Shown: positions 1 through 8,399, numbered from the stretch's first letter. The stretch: DNA of 64,000 nucleotides from Actinomycetota bacterium (GCA_009886115.1 VFJJ01000018.1:46116-110115); one strand, 5' to 3'. Numbers and translations: made by a program. The notes: generated by a model from the sequence alone, not told the origin.

Positions 1-965
1 GCCATGTGCTTGAGCTGGAGGTGGTTCGCCAGGTCGCCGAACGCGAACACGCCGTCGACCGAGGTGCGGAGGTACTCGTCGACGAGCACATGACCATGGA
101 CGTCGACGGCGATCCCGGCCGCGGCGGCGTCGAGCAGATCACTGTTGGGGATTCGCCCGGTCGCCACGAGCACCGTGTCGACGGTGAGCTCCGATGGGCC
201 GACCGTCTCGGCCCCGGCCGATGGCCTCGATGTCGACGTGAGGTTGAGCATGATCCCTTCACCACGCTGGCGCATCCCCACCACGCGAGCGTTCGTGTGG
301 ATCTCGAATCGTCCTCGGGCGATCTCGGTGAAACGCCGGCTCACGTCGTGATCTTCGGCGGTGAGCAGCTCGGCGCCGCGCTGGACGATCGAGACGTGCG
401 AGCCGAGCGCCTGGAAGACGTGGCCCAGCTCGGCGGCGATGAACCCACCTCCGATGATGGCCAACCGGGCCGGGAGGGTTTCGAGGCGCATGATCGTGTC
501 TGAGGTGTGGAACGGAACCTCGTCGAGCCCGGGGATGTCGGGGATCATCGGCCGGGCTCCGGCAGCCAGGACGATTCGGTCGCCGGTGATGCGCTGACCG
601 TCGATCTCGAGCACCTTGGGAGCCACGAAACGGGCCGTACCCTCGTACACGACGGTACCCGTCCGGCGGCGGTACTCGATGGCGCTGGCGTGCGCGGGAT
701 CGATGGGGGCGAAGACCCGGTCCCGAATGGCTGGCCAGTCGACGGCGTCGAGGCTCGCAGTGATGTCGAAGCGGGCCGCGTGGCGGACGTGCTCGGCGAT
801 GTCGGCGGAGTGGACGAAGATCTTCGACGGGATGCAGCCTCGGTTCAGGCACGTGCCGCCGAAGCGGTCGCGCTCGACGATCGCGATGCGCCATCCCTCG
901 AATTCCGGTCCGGGGAGCATGTTGCCGCTGCCGGCCCCGACGATCACCAGGTCGTAGCGCTCCAC
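1..965 (-). CDS. mtr: Mycothione reductase (partial, 3' end off the window)
   Basis: FAD/NAD(P)H disulfide reductase that regenerates mycothiol from mycothione in the cytoplasm. The reading frame opens at a GTG at 965-963 and runs off the left edge (about 321 residues visible). It has an N-terminal FAD dinucleotide fold (VGAGSGN, residues 9-15) and the redox motif GGTCLNRGCIPSK with cysteines near residues 39 and 44. A second dinucleotide fold (IIGGGFIAAELGHVF) follows, then the C-terminal FAD motif GVFAFGDLANHLQLKH. The SGN start and the HTSD...GFIAAE stretch match mycothione reductases rather than lipoamide dehydrogenase or mercuric reductase. Mycothiol is confined to Actinobacteria, so this gene helps place the organism. 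The frame has no ATG near its start, so a start search restricted to ATG would miss it. Confidence 0.9.
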   Translation of the reverse strand, partial: MERYDLVIVGAGSGNMLPGPEFEGWRIAIVERDRFGGTCLNRGCIPSKIFVHSADIAEHVRHAARFDITASLDAVDWPAIRDRVFAPIDPAHASAIEYRRRTGTVVYEGTARFVAPKVLEIDGQRITGDRIVLAAGARPMIPDIPGLDEVPFHTSDTIMRLETLPARLAIIGGGFIAAELGHVFQALGSHVSIVQRGAELLTAEDHDVSRRFTEIARGRFEIHTNARVVGMRQRGEGIMLNLTSTSRPSAGAETVGPSELTVDTVLVATGRIPNSDLLDAAAAGIAVDVHGHVLVDEYLRTSVDGVFAFGDLANHLQLKHM

Positions 966-1081
966 TGTGGCCACCTGCCCTCGGGGTTGGGTCGGTGGTG
1001 AGTCTCCCGCCGAAAGGACCCGTTCCCGGGATCGAGGTGAAGCCGGGTGTTGTGCGCTCGGCGGCGGCTCAGGAGGATGGC

Positions 1082-1241
1082 TCAGGAGGATGGCGCGGAT
1101 CGGCGGCGGAGCACGACGACGACTCCCCCTCCGATCGCTGCGACCGCGGCGAGGATCCCGACCACCACGGCCGCACCCCCACCGTCACCGTGAGTGGGAA
1201 CGCAACCCGGTCCTGAGCGGCGATGAGACCGCCTTCCCACC
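1082..1241 (-). pseudogene. Possible YcnI/DUF1775 3' remnant in the 966-1367 gap
   Basis: The 402-base gap between the reductase and the DUF3105 gene contains no intact gene. On the minus strand one frame reads RWEGGLIAAQDRVAFPLTVT, resembling the conserved end of a YcnI (DUF1775) copper-associated domain. One frame over, the sequence continues as a Gly/Ala/Val transmembrane helix ending VVVVLRRRSAPSS and a stop, the usual membrane anchor of such proteins. Joining the two needs one frameshift near 1190. No N-terminal two thirds is present. The neighbouring genes are of CopC type, which supports the assignment, but the match is short and judged by eye. Confidence 0.35.
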
Positions 1242-1367
1242 GTGAACAGCACGGCTCCCGAGGACTTCGATCCGATTCGCTGGGAGACGTCGTCCCGACG
1301 CCGCACCCGGGACCACTTGGGACCGCTCGGCTCGGTGTGCCGGTGGTCGATCGGCCAACATCGCCGC

Positions 1368-1907
1368 ATGGGTGATCGACGGGCGTTCCGAAGTGTGGTC
1401 GTGGCGATGGCTGGCGCGTGTGCCATGACGCTGGCTGGCGCGTGCGCCGGCGACGATGATTCCGACGATGATTCCGACGGTGATCGCCTCGCTTCGGTCT
1501 GTGACTCCGTCGAGGTGCTCGTCGAACCCATCCAGGGTCACGTCCTGCCCGGGGTGGCCGTCTCGTACCGGTACCATCCGCCCACGTCGGGACAGCACGT
1601 CCCCGAGCTGCCCGAGGCGGGAGTGCACACCGTGCCGATAGACGAGACCCGCCAGGTCTTCGCCCTCGAGAACGGCTTCGTGATGCTCCAGTACGGGCCC
1701 GCTGTCTCCGATGACGATCAACGTGCACTCGAAGCGCTGGCCGAGCTGGACGACCGCGTGATCGTGGCCCCTGCGGTGTCGATCGACGACGACAGAGTCA
1801 TCGCGCTGACGGCCTGGCAGCGGCGCCAGCTCTGCGGCGGTGTCTCGACCGACGATGTCCGCTCGTTCGTGGCGAGCCACGTCGGCCAAGGGCCCGAGAG
1901 TGCGTGA
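1368..1907 (+). CDS. DUF3105-like lipoprotein
   Basis: 179-residue predicted lipoprotein. Residues 1-26 form a signal peptide ending in a lipobox (LAGAC, Cys26), followed by an Asp/Ser-rich spacer partly encoded by two copies of a 12-bp repeat (GACGATGATTCC) near 1453-1476. The folded part carries YHPPTSGQHV and VFALENGFVMLQYGP, close to the PPTSG-H and LEHG signatures of DUF3105. DUF3105 function is unknown; such proteins sit outside the membrane and often neighbour copper-related genes. The stop overlaps the GTG start of the next gene at 1900, so the two are probably translated together. Confidence 0.7.
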   Translation: MGDRRAFRSVVVAMAGACAMTLAGACAGDDDSDDDSDGDRLASVCDSVEVLVEPIQGHVLPGVAVSYRYHPPTSGQHVPELPEAGVHTVPIDETRQVFALENGFVMLQYGPAVSDDDQRALEALAELDDRVIVAPAVSIDDDRVIALTAWQRRQLCGGVSTDDVRSFVASHVGQGPESA

Positions 1908-3078
1908 GCTCCCGGCTCGGCTCTGGTGGGGGAGCAGCGGTGCACCGTCGTCAGCCGGAGTGTGCCGTCGGCGGTCGCGGTCGCCCGTCACGTCGCTGGT
2001 GATCGTGGTCCTGGGGTTGCTCCTCGGGCTGGTCATCGGGGCCTCGCCCGCCGGCGCCGACCCCGCCGAGCCCACGAACTACCGATCGCGGGTGCTGGCC
2101 GAGACGCCCGACGCTCCCGGTGTCGAGGTCCGGATCGAGGGCGGCGACGCGTTCGTCACGATCGAGGTCGAACCCGGTCACACCGTGATCGTCGAGGGTT
2201 ACGACGGCGAGGAGTGGCTGCGCGTCGACCCCGAGGGCACCGTGTCGCAGAACCTCCGGTCGCGAGCCACGTACCTGAACGGTGATCGTGTCGTCGACTC
2301 GGCGCTCCTGGCGGACGTTCCGACCGGCATCGCTCCGACCGATCCGCCCGAGCATGAGGTGGTGGGCGACGGGGGGCGCTACACGTGGCACGACCACCGC
2401 ACACACTGGATGTCCCCCGACCCACCTCCGAGCGTGATCGGACGGGAGTCGGAGACGGTCGTCGTTCCCCTCGTCGCCGGTTCGTCAGAATGGACCATCG
2501 GCCTGATCGTCGACGGCACACCGACGGTCGTCACGGGCCAGTTGGTCTGGAACCCGGATGTTCCTTCGGGATGGCGGATCGCCACCATCGCTCTGGGACT
2601 GACGGTCGCGGCAGTCGCCTGGAGGCGAGGGGCGGCATCGCTGCGGTGGAGTGCACCGCTCGTGGGCCTGGCCGGCCTGGCGATGCTCGTCGTGGCGGTC
2701 GGGGAGTGGCGCGGCCAGCCGGCAGCTGTCCGGGGCTCGGGCACCGAGGTGATCACCCCGACCGTGGTCGTCGTGCTCGCTGCGGTGGGCGTCTGGCAAT
2801 CGACGCGGCGGCGCGATCGGCGTGACCTGTCCGCCTTGGCGACACTGGGCGCCACCCTGATCGGGATCCTCTGGGCGTTCGGCCGCACCGAGACGATCAG
2901 GCTGCCCGTCCTGCCGTCGACGCTGTCGTCGGCCACGCTCAGGGTGCTGTACGTGGCGATCGTGGCCCTGATCGCAGCGGGCGCCGGAGCCGCTCGCGTC
3001 GTGCTCGTGTCGGTGGGAGGACCGACGGCGTCCCGGGCGGCGCCGCGTCGGCGGATCGGGCCCACCCGGCGCCGATGA
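1900..3078 (+). CDS. Membrane protein with exported N-terminal domain, CopC neighbour
   Basis: About 392 residues from the GTG at 1900, which overlaps the preceding stop. A signal-type helix (residues 30-50) precedes an extracytoplasmic domain of about 190 residues with the His-rich motif RYTWHDHRTHWM. Four or five hydrophobic helices and a basic tail follow. The same layout (signal, beta-rich domain with an HDHR-HWM motif, C-terminal helices) occurs beside actinobacterial CopC/CopD genes, so a role in copper handling at the membrane is plausible but inferred. The histidines could bind metal. Its stop overlaps the ATG of the CopC-like gene at 3075 (ATGA). An in-frame ATG at 1840 would lie inside the previous gene and is less likely. 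Confidence 0.6.
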   Translation: MRELPARLWWGSSGAPSSAGVCRRRSRSPVTSLVIVVLGLLLGLVIGASPAGADPAEPTNYRSRVLAETPDAPGVEVRIEGGDAFVTIEVEPGHTVIVEGYDGEEWLRVDPEGTVSQNLRSRATYLNGDRVVDSALLADVPTGIAPTDPPEHEVVGDGGRYTWHDHRTHWMSPDPPPSVIGRESETVVVPLVAGSSEWTIGLIVDGTPTVVTGQLVWNPDVPSGWRIATIALGLTVAAVAWRRGAASLRWSAPLVGLAGLAMLVVAVGEWRGQPAAVRGSGTEVITPTVVVVLAAVGVWQSTRRRDRRDLSALATLGATLIGILWAFGRTETIRLPVLPSTLSSATLRVLYVAIVALIAAGAGAARVVLVSVGGPTASRAAPRRRIGPTRRR

Positions 3079-3734
3079 GCGCCCTCACGCGCACGGGCCG
3101 TCGAGCGGCGTTCCTCGGGGTCGTCGGCGCGCTTTCGTTTGCGGCCCTCGCTGCCCTGGCGGTCGCCGGGGCCGCTCCCGCGTTCGCCCATGCCTCCCTC
3201 GCCGAGTCGACCCCGAGCGATGGTGCGATCCTCGAGGAGGCCCCGACCGAGGTGGCCCTGCGGTTCACCGAGCCGGTCGAGGTCTCCGACGATCCGGTGA
3301 AGGTGTACGACGACGCCGGCGCCCGCCTCGACCGGGGAGGGGCGAGCCTCGAACCGGGCGGCTCGGTGCTACGACTGCCCCTGCCCGTCTCCGTGTGGTT
3401 CGGCGGCCTGGTGTTCCTGGCCCTCGCCTTGCGTTCGGGACGCCCGTCTGCGGGCTCGGCCGAGATCGACCGGGGAGCACTCGTGCGCCGGTGCTCCCGC
3501 GTGGCCACCGTCGCCCTGGTTGCGGTGGTCGCTTCGGGGACGGTCTACGCCATCGCTCAGACGCGCTCGGTCGACGCCCTCACCTCCACCACGTACGGGC
3601 GCCTACTGCTCGTGAAGGTGGGCGTGGCCGTCCTCCTGGCCACGGTGGCTGGGACGTACGAGGTGACGGTCGTCGCGCGGGTCTCGGAATTCGATGAGGT
3701 GTCAGCCACCACGAGGGTGGTGGTCGCCCCATGA
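3075..3734 (+). CDS. CopC-CopD fusion with apparent internal deletion
   Basis: 219 residues. The signal peptide ends AFA before His39, the usual N-terminal copper ligand of CopC. CopC strands follow (SLAESTPSDGAILEEAPTEV, LRFTEPVEV). At about residue 104 the sequence jumps from the middle of the CopC domain (GGSVLRLPLP) directly into a CopD transmembrane region (VSVWFGGLVFLALALR), and three helices follow. The second half of CopC and the first CopD helices are absent; intact CopC-CopD fusions are more than twice this length. The frame stays open across the join near base 3385, so this is an in-frame deletion or an assembly collapse. Last gene of the 1368-3734 operon. Copper function is doubtful in this state. 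Confidence 0.65.
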   Translation: MSALTRTGRRAAFLGVVGALSFAALAALAVAGAAPAFAHASLAESTPSDGAILEEAPTEVALRFTEPVEVSDDPVKVYDDAGARLDRGGASLEPGGSVLRLPLPVSVWFGGLVFLALALRSGRPSAGSAEIDRGALVRRCSRVATVALVAVVASGTVYAIAQTRSVDALTSTTYGRLLLVKVGVAVLLATVAGTYEVTVVARVSEFDEVSATTRVVVAP

Positions 3735-3850
3735 GCCGGCCGCCGGTGAGCGTCTGCCGGCAGGTTGAGCGCAGGCGGCGCAGCCCCTAGGGTCGCCGCC
3801 GATTCGGTTCAGCGGCTGGGGCTGGACGCGACGGAAGACACGGCCGACAC

Positions 3851-4630
3851 ATGGCGGGGCAACTCCTTCTCGAGTACCGCGGCCCGATCGCGGTGCTCAC
3901 CAACGACAACGTCGACAAGCACAACGCGTTCGACGACGACATGGACGTCCAGCTCTTCGATGCGTTCACCGAGCTCAAGGCACGCAACGACATCCGGGCG
4001 GTCATCTGGCGGGGCAACGGGAAGTCGTGGTCGTCGGGTCGCGACGTCGGCTCAATCGGCCAGCAGAAGACCACCCTGACCCACCACGAGCTGATGACCA
4101 GAGGTATCCGCGGGGTGCAGCAGATCTTCGAGATCGAAGCCCCGATCATCGTGGCGATCCAGGGCTGGGCGATGGGCGGCTCGTTCCAGCGGGCCCTGTT
4201 GTGCGACATCCGCATCGCCGCCGAGGGTGCCCGCTTCAGGCTCCCCGAGGTCGGCCACGGCGTCATTCCCGACACGGGTGGGGTGGCCCGCCTCTACCAG
4301 ATGTGCGGCCACGGCGTCGTCACCGACATGGTGTTGACCGGCCGGATCATGAGTGCCGCTGAGGCGCTCTCGCTCGGTGTGGTGTCGCGGGTCGTGGCGC
4401 CCGACACGCTCGACGACACGGCCTGGGAGATGGCCGAGCAGATCGCGGCCTCGCCCGCGATCGCAGTGAAGCTGGCCCGGCGGGTCCTCAAGCACCTCTC
4501 CGAGCCGTCGCTGCGGGCCTCGATGGAGGACGAGCTCTTCTACCAGACGTTCCTGAACAAGTCAGACGACTTCGCCGAGTTCCGCGCCGCCCGAGCCGAG
4601 GGCCGCGACCCTCGTTACACAGGAAGCTGA
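3851..4630 (+). CDS. Enoyl-CoA hydratase/isomerase (crotonase family)
   Basis: 259-residue crotonase-fold protein acting on CoA thioesters in the cytoplasm. Oxyanion-hole segments are visible as WSSGRDVGS and IQGWAMGGSF, and the helix with the first catalytic acid as RLPEVGHGVIPDTGG. The second acid position, Glu in classical hydratases, is Asp here (VVTDMVLTG), so hydratase activity is likely but not certain. It heads a four-gene run: the dienoyl-CoA reductase starts 6 bases after its stop, then the DUF7064/7065-like protein and the Rieske oxygenase. ATG at 3851 fits the family length. Confidence 0.85.
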   Translation: MAGQLLLEYRGPIAVLTNDNVDKHNAFDDDMDVQLFDAFTELKARNDIRAVIWRGNGKSWSSGRDVGSIGQQKTTLTHHELMTRGIRGVQQIFEIEAPIIVAIQGWAMGGSFQRALLCDIRIAAEGARFRLPEVGHGVIPDTGGVARLYQMCGHGVVTDMVLTGRIMSAAEALSLGVVSRVVAPDTLDDTAWEMAEQIAASPAIAVKLARRVLKHLSEPSLRASMEDELFYQTFLNKSDDFAEFRAARAEGRDPRYTGS

Positions 4631-4636
4631 CGAGCC

Positions 4637-5521
4637 ATGACCGAGCTGATCGGGTTGCCCGAACCGCCGACTGTGGGGGCATCGGCCCTGCCCGCGGGAA
4701 CCTATGACGGCGCCACCGTGTTCGTCACCGGCGGTGGGACGGGCCTGGGCAAGGCCATCGCGCAGGAGTACGCCCGTCTGGGCGCCGCGGTGGTGATCGC
4801 CAGCCGCAAGCCCGACCACCTCGCCGCTGGCCAGGAGGCCATCGAAGGCCTGGGCGGCAAGGTCCTGGTCGTCGGGTGCGACATCCGCGACCCCGACTCG
4901 ATCGCCGCCGCGTTCGATGCTGCCGAGGCCCGTTTCGGGCTGCCGTCGGTGCTCGTCAACAACGCCGCGGCCAACTTCCCCGTGCCCGCCGAGGACATGT
5001 CGCCCAACGCCTGGCGCACCGTCGTCGACATCACCCTCAACGGCACGTTCTTCTGCTCGCGCGAGTTCGGTCGTCGGCATCTCGCGATCGGCACCCACGG
5101 CTCGATCGTCAACGTCGGCGCGTCGTACGCATGGACGGGCGGCCCCGGGTTCGCCCATTCCGCGGCGGCCAAGGCCGGGGTGAAGAACATGACCGAGACC
5201 CTGGCCGTCGAGTGGGGCCCCTACGGGATCCAGGTGAACGGGCTCGTACCCGGTCTGTTCCCCCACGAGGACATGACCGCCGACATCCAGAGCAACCTCG
5301 TACGCACCAGCGACAAAGACGTGTGCCAGCCGGCGTTGCGCGTCGGGCGGCTCCGGGAGCTGGGCTGGGCGGCGACGTTTCTCACCTCGCCTTACGCCCG
5401 CTTCATCTCGGGCCACACCCTCGTCGTCGACGGCGCCAACTGGCAGCGGCGCTCGATGACCAACCCGCCCGTCGTCAGCATCCGCGACCAGATGGGCAAG
5501 GGCCCCTTCGAGATCGGCTGA
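4637..5521 (+). CDS. 2,4-dienoyl-CoA reductase-like SDR
   Basis: 294-residue short-chain dehydrogenase. The NADP-binding start is VFVTGGGTGLGKAIA. The usual active-site Tyr is missing: where YxxxK is expected it reads FAHSAAAKAGVKNM. This matches DECR-type 2,4-dienoyl-CoA reductases, which lack that Tyr and share LVNNAAANFPVPAEDMS and LAVEWGPYGIQVNGLVPG. The inferred job is reduction of conjugated dienoyl-CoA formed during oxidation of unsaturated or ring-derived acyl chains. It is 6 bases downstream of the crotonase and clearly co-transcribed. A generic SDR role is the alternative. Confidence 0.8.
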   Translation: MTELIGLPEPPTVGASALPAGTYDGATVFVTGGGTGLGKAIAQEYARLGAAVVIASRKPDHLAAGQEAIEGLGGKVLVVGCDIRDPDSIAAAFDAAEARFGLPSVLVNNAAANFPVPAEDMSPNAWRTVVDITLNGTFFCSREFGRRHLAIGTHGSIVNVGASYAWTGGPGFAHSAAAKAGVKNMTETLAVEWGPYGIQVNGLVPGLFPHEDMTADIQSNLVRTSDKDVCQPALRVGRLRELGWAATFLTSPYARFISGHTLVVDGANWQRRSMTNPPVVSIRDQMGKGPFEIG

Positions 5522-5630
5522 GAACGTGTCGGGCCTCCCGGTGCCTGGCTCGCCGGCTGGTCGGCTGGTCGAGCTCGTCGAGCTGGTCGAGTGGTGGAGG
5601 GTCCCCGGAGGTGGGGACTAGACATGGACC

Positions 5631-6569
5631 GTGCACGCCGACGACGAGTTCCACGATCCGACGAGCGACGATCCCTACTTCACCGAGACGTGCTGGTTCA
5701 CGTTCACGGTCCCCGAGCGACGCTTGTCGGGCCAGCTCTACCCGTTCTTCCGCACGAACCAGGGGGTGGCGGCTGGCGGGGCCTATTTCTGGGACGACCA
5801 GGGTGACCAGCTCTGGAACTGCTTGTACGCCAAGAACTTCTGGCACCTGCCGATTCCCGCACAGCCCTTGAGCGACATCTCGCTTCCGAACGGGATCAGC
5901 TACCAGTGCCTCGAGCCGCTCTCCCGTTATCGGGTGCGGTACGACGACCCCGACGGGGGCGACGAGATCCACGTCGATCTCACGTTCACCGGCGTGCTCC
6001 CACCCCACTACCTCGGTTCGTCGCACCTCGACCAGCCGGGTCGCTACCAGGGCACGATCGTCCTGCGGGGCGAGGAGATACTGGTCGACTCCTTCGGCTT
6101 TCGTGACCGCTCGTGGGGCGTGCGCACCCAGTTCGGCCAAGGACTCACCGGATCGCCGGCCCCGAACGGCGGCTACAGCTACGCGACGGCCTCCGAAGCG
6201 GATGCCTTCCACACGATCAGCATGAACTACGCCGGCACGGGCTGCCTCAACATCCACGGATATCTCCTGCGCGACGGCACCTGGGCGAGGCTGGCCTCGG
6301 GCCGACGCGATGTCGTCGAGCGGTCCCCGTCCACGGGTTACCCGACGCGGGTGGCGATCGACGCGACCGACGAGCTGGGCCGGGCGCTGCACGCCGAGGG
6401 CCGTACTCTCAACGGTTTGGGGTTGCACCTCAACCCCAACCTCTTCACGGTGAACTCCCTCACCGAGTGGACGTTCGATGGCGTCACGGCGTTCGGCGAA
6501 GACCACGACAACTGGAGCGCCCCGGCCATCCGCCGCTTCGCCCGCGATCACCTCGGCTTCGGGTCCTAG
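5631..6569 (+). CDS. DUF7064/7065-like beta-sandwich protein
   Basis: 312 residues from GTG 5631, without signal peptide or membrane helix. It is rich in beta strand and aromatics (FRTNQGVAAGGAYFWDDQGD, GFRDRSWGVRTQFG). The GFRDRSWG segment and overall layout match a lipocalin/CrtC-like family often annotated DUF7064/DUF7065 and found beside Rieske oxygenases and acyl-CoA genes in actinobacteria. No catalytic role is established; binding or hydration of a hydrophobic substrate is a guess from the fold. The Rieske gene starts within 12 bases of its stop. The 109-base gap upstream holds a GTCCCC/GGGGAC hairpin. Confidence 0.6.
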   Translation: MHADDEFHDPTSDDPYFTETCWFTFTVPERRLSGQLYPFFRTNQGVAAGGAYFWDDQGDQLWNCLYAKNFWHLPIPAQPLSDISLPNGISYQCLEPLSRYRVRYDDPDGGDEIHVDLTFTGVLPPHYLGSSHLDQPGRYQGTIVLRGEEILVDSFGFRDRSWGVRTQFGQGLTGSPAPNGGYSYATASEADAFHTISMNYAGTGCLNIHGYLLRDGTWARLASGRRDVVERSPSTGYPTRVAIDATDELGRALHAEGRTLNGLGLHLNPNLFTVNSLTEWTFDGVTAFGEDHDNWSAPAIRRFARDHLGFGS

Positions 6570-6580
6570 CCGTGCTCGCC

Positions 6581-7525
6581 ATGGAGTACCGGTATCCCTT
6601 CGCCCCCTATCCCACCGGGTGGTATCTCGTGGCCACCTCGAGCGAGGTGGCCGTCGGATCGGTGACGCCGCTGCGTTTGTTCGGCCGCGATCTCGTGGTG
6701 TTCCGCACGGCGTCGGGCCAAGCGGTGGTGACCGATGCCCACTGCCCGCACATGGGTGCGCATCTGGGCTACGGCGGGCAGGTGCACGGCGAGACGATCC
6801 GTTGTCCCTTCCACCACTGGAGCTTCGGCGTCGACGGAGCCTGCGTCGAGGTCCCGTACGCGCCGGTCGGTGCTGCGCCGCCGACGGTGGGTCTGTCGTG
6901 CTGGCCCGTGCACGAGACGAGCGGGCTCGTGCTCGTGCACCACAGCGAGCACGGTCGGGCGCCGTCGTGGACCATGCCCGCTCGTCCCGAGTGGGGCGCT
7001 CCGGGCTGGGTCGGATACGAGTCTGTTTCGTGGCGCATCCGGATGCACGTGCAGGAAGTGGCCGAGAACGTGCCCGACACGTCGCACTTCCTCGCAGTGC
7101 ACGGGGTCGACCCGATGCCCACGTCCGAGGTCGAGACCGACGGTCCGGTGTTCCGTCAACAGATGCGTTTTCCCGATGGCACGCCTGTCGTCGAGCAAGA
7201 GGTGTTCGGCCTGGGGCTGATCTGGCTCAGGAGTGGCGCGCCTGGCGGCCCGCCGGGACTCCGGACGTCGTTCCTCACCGCCACGACCCCGATCGATGAT
7301 CAGCATGTCGATCTCCGGCTCCTGTATCTCGTCTACGAAGGCGAGGGAGCGACGGAGATATCACCCACGGGTCGAGCCATGATCGCCTCGATCAGTGACA
7401 ACACGGCGCGCGATGTCCCGATCTGGGAGCACAAGGTGTATCGGGAACGTCCGGCGCTCGTCGCCACCGACGGACCGATCGGGGTGTTGCGGAAATGGGC
7501 CCGCCAGTTCTACGAATCCCCGTGA
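6581..7525 (+). CDS. Rieske non-heme iron oxygenase, KshA/Neverland-like
   Basis: 314 residues from ATG 6581; an in-frame GTG at 6572 is also possible. The Rieske cluster motif has Cys55, His57, Cys75 and His78 (DAHCPHMGAHLGYGG and RCPFHHWSFG). The mononuclear iron site is ENVPDTSHFLAVHG with Asp166, His169 and His174. The start YPFAPYPTGWYLVATSSEV and the GAHLGYGG extension are typical of the cholesterol 7-desaturase / 3-ketosteroid 9-alpha-hydroxylase branch. It would hydroxylate or desaturate a sterol-like or bulky lipid using electrons from a reductase not present here. Last gene of the 3851-7525 operon. Substrate is inferred. Confidence 0.82.
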   Translation: MEYRYPFAPYPTGWYLVATSSEVAVGSVTPLRLFGRDLVVFRTASGQAVVTDAHCPHMGAHLGYGGQVHGETIRCPFHHWSFGVDGACVEVPYAPVGAAPPTVGLSCWPVHETSGLVLVHHSEHGRAPSWTMPARPEWGAPGWVGYESVSWRIRMHVQEVAENVPDTSHFLAVHGVDPMPTSEVETDGPVFRQQMRFPDGTPVVEQEVFGLGLIWLRSGAPGGPPGLRTSFLTATTPIDDQHVDLRLLYLVYEGEGATEISPTGRAMIASISDNTARDVPIWEHKVYRERPALVATDGPIGVLRKWARQFYESP

Positions 7526-7576
7526 GCCGAGGCCCTGACAGGATTTCCGGCCGAGCTGATCCCGGTCGCCTGCTTA

Positions 7577-7625
7577 CCGGCTGATCCGGCTGATCCGGCT
7601 GAGCCGGCTGATCCGGCTCAGCCGG
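7577..7625. terminator. Bidirectional terminator built from a 9-bp repeat
   Basis: Five copies of a 9-bp unit (CCGGCTGAT and variants) lie between two convergent genes. The last copies form a perfect 13-bp inverted repeat: arms 7595-7607 and 7613-7625, loop 7608-7612. The right arm extends a few bases into the end of the minus-strand gene. No T tract follows, so rho-independent strength is uncertain, but the position between convergent stops suits a shared terminator. Confidence 0.5.
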
Positions 7626-8112
7626 CGATGTCGACGATGTCCTGGATGAGCAGGACGGCCAGCAGGCACATGACGGCGACGGCGATCGCCGAGAAGCGCC
7701 ACCGCCATTTGTGGTCGACGGCGAAGAACCGTCTTATCGCGAAGACATCGCAGACCATGGCGATGATGCCGATGACGAGGCCGATCACGACGCCCGTCCC
7801 GGCGACGAGGCCCAAGGCCGGCAGGACGAACGGGAACACCAAGTACGTCAGGGTGCACCGAATCGTGGAGATGACCATCGATTTCCGAAATGCTCTGACG
7901 GCACCAGCGGGCGCGCCGCCTTGGTGGTGCTCCGGAACCCGCAGGAGTTGACGCACGAGAACGTCGGCCCGCGACCGTTGGGGCCCTTCGGTTCCGGCGA
8001 GGGCAGCGGATCCTGCGTGTGAAACGGCTTCGGTGCCGACGCTGACCTCGGTGCCGTGGCGGAACGGACACCCGGTGACGGTGGCGGTGGCGGTGGCTTG
8101 GAGCTGGGTCAT
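7618..8112 (-). CDS. Small membrane protein, three helices, unknown function
   Basis: 164 residues. The soluble N-terminal 75 residues include CPFRHGTEVSVG and a basic stretch. Three hydrophobic helices follow (ISTIRCTLTYLVFPFVLPAL, a Gly/Val/Ile-rich helix, and a final helix ending LLIQDIVDIAG) with a short basic loop FFAVDHKWRWRF between the last two. I do not recognise the family. Its ATG overlaps the stop of the upstream small gene (ATGA at 8109-8112), so the two are translationally coupled and likely act together. Confidence 0.6.
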   Translation of the reverse strand: MTQLQATATATVTGCPFRHGTEVSVGTEAVSHAGSAALAGTEGPQRSRADVLVRQLLRVPEHHQGGAPAGAVRAFRKSMVISTIRCTLTYLVFPFVLPALGLVAGTGVVIGLVIGIIAMVCDVFAIRRFFAVDHKWRWRFSAIAVAVMCLLAVLLIQDIVDIAG

Positions 8113-8399
8113 GACGCCTCCTGCATGGCGATTCGAGCGGGTGCGAGCGGGTCGATCGTCGGCATCGTGACGCCGTAGGAGGCGAGCACTGACAAGGCCG
8201 CCTGCTCGTCTCCGGCGGCGATCAGGCTCTTGATCGTGCGCGTCGGTGCATGGAGGAGCTTGTTGGCGGTGGCGCGCGCAACGGCAGCCATGGCTTCGGG
8301 CGCCACGCCCGACTCGTCCAGCGTCATCGGGGTGCTCGTTGCATCAGCGTTCCTTCTCACATCGCCGCCGGCCCGTCGGATTCGGCGAGCAGTGGTCAT
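8109..8399 (-). CDS. Small protein resembling the glutamyl-tRNA reductase dimerisation domain
   Basis: 96 residues. The core AVARATANKLLHAPTRTIKS followed by an acidic turn and ALSVLASYGV closely resembles the C-terminal dimerisation domain of glutamyl-tRNA reductase (NKLLHAPT is its hallmark). The NADPH-binding and catalytic domains are absent and no hemA lies nearby. The first 20 residues are basic and unlike the domain, so translation may start at an inner ATG (MTLDESGVAPE). It is coupled to the downstream membrane protein. Likely a free-standing helical adaptor or assembly module; haem synthesis is not implied. Confidence 0.6.
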   Translation of the reverse strand: MTTARRIRRAGGDVRRNADATSTPMTLDESGVAPEAMAAVARATANKLLHAPTRTIKSLIAAGDEQAALSVLASYGVTMPTIDPLAPARIAMQEAS

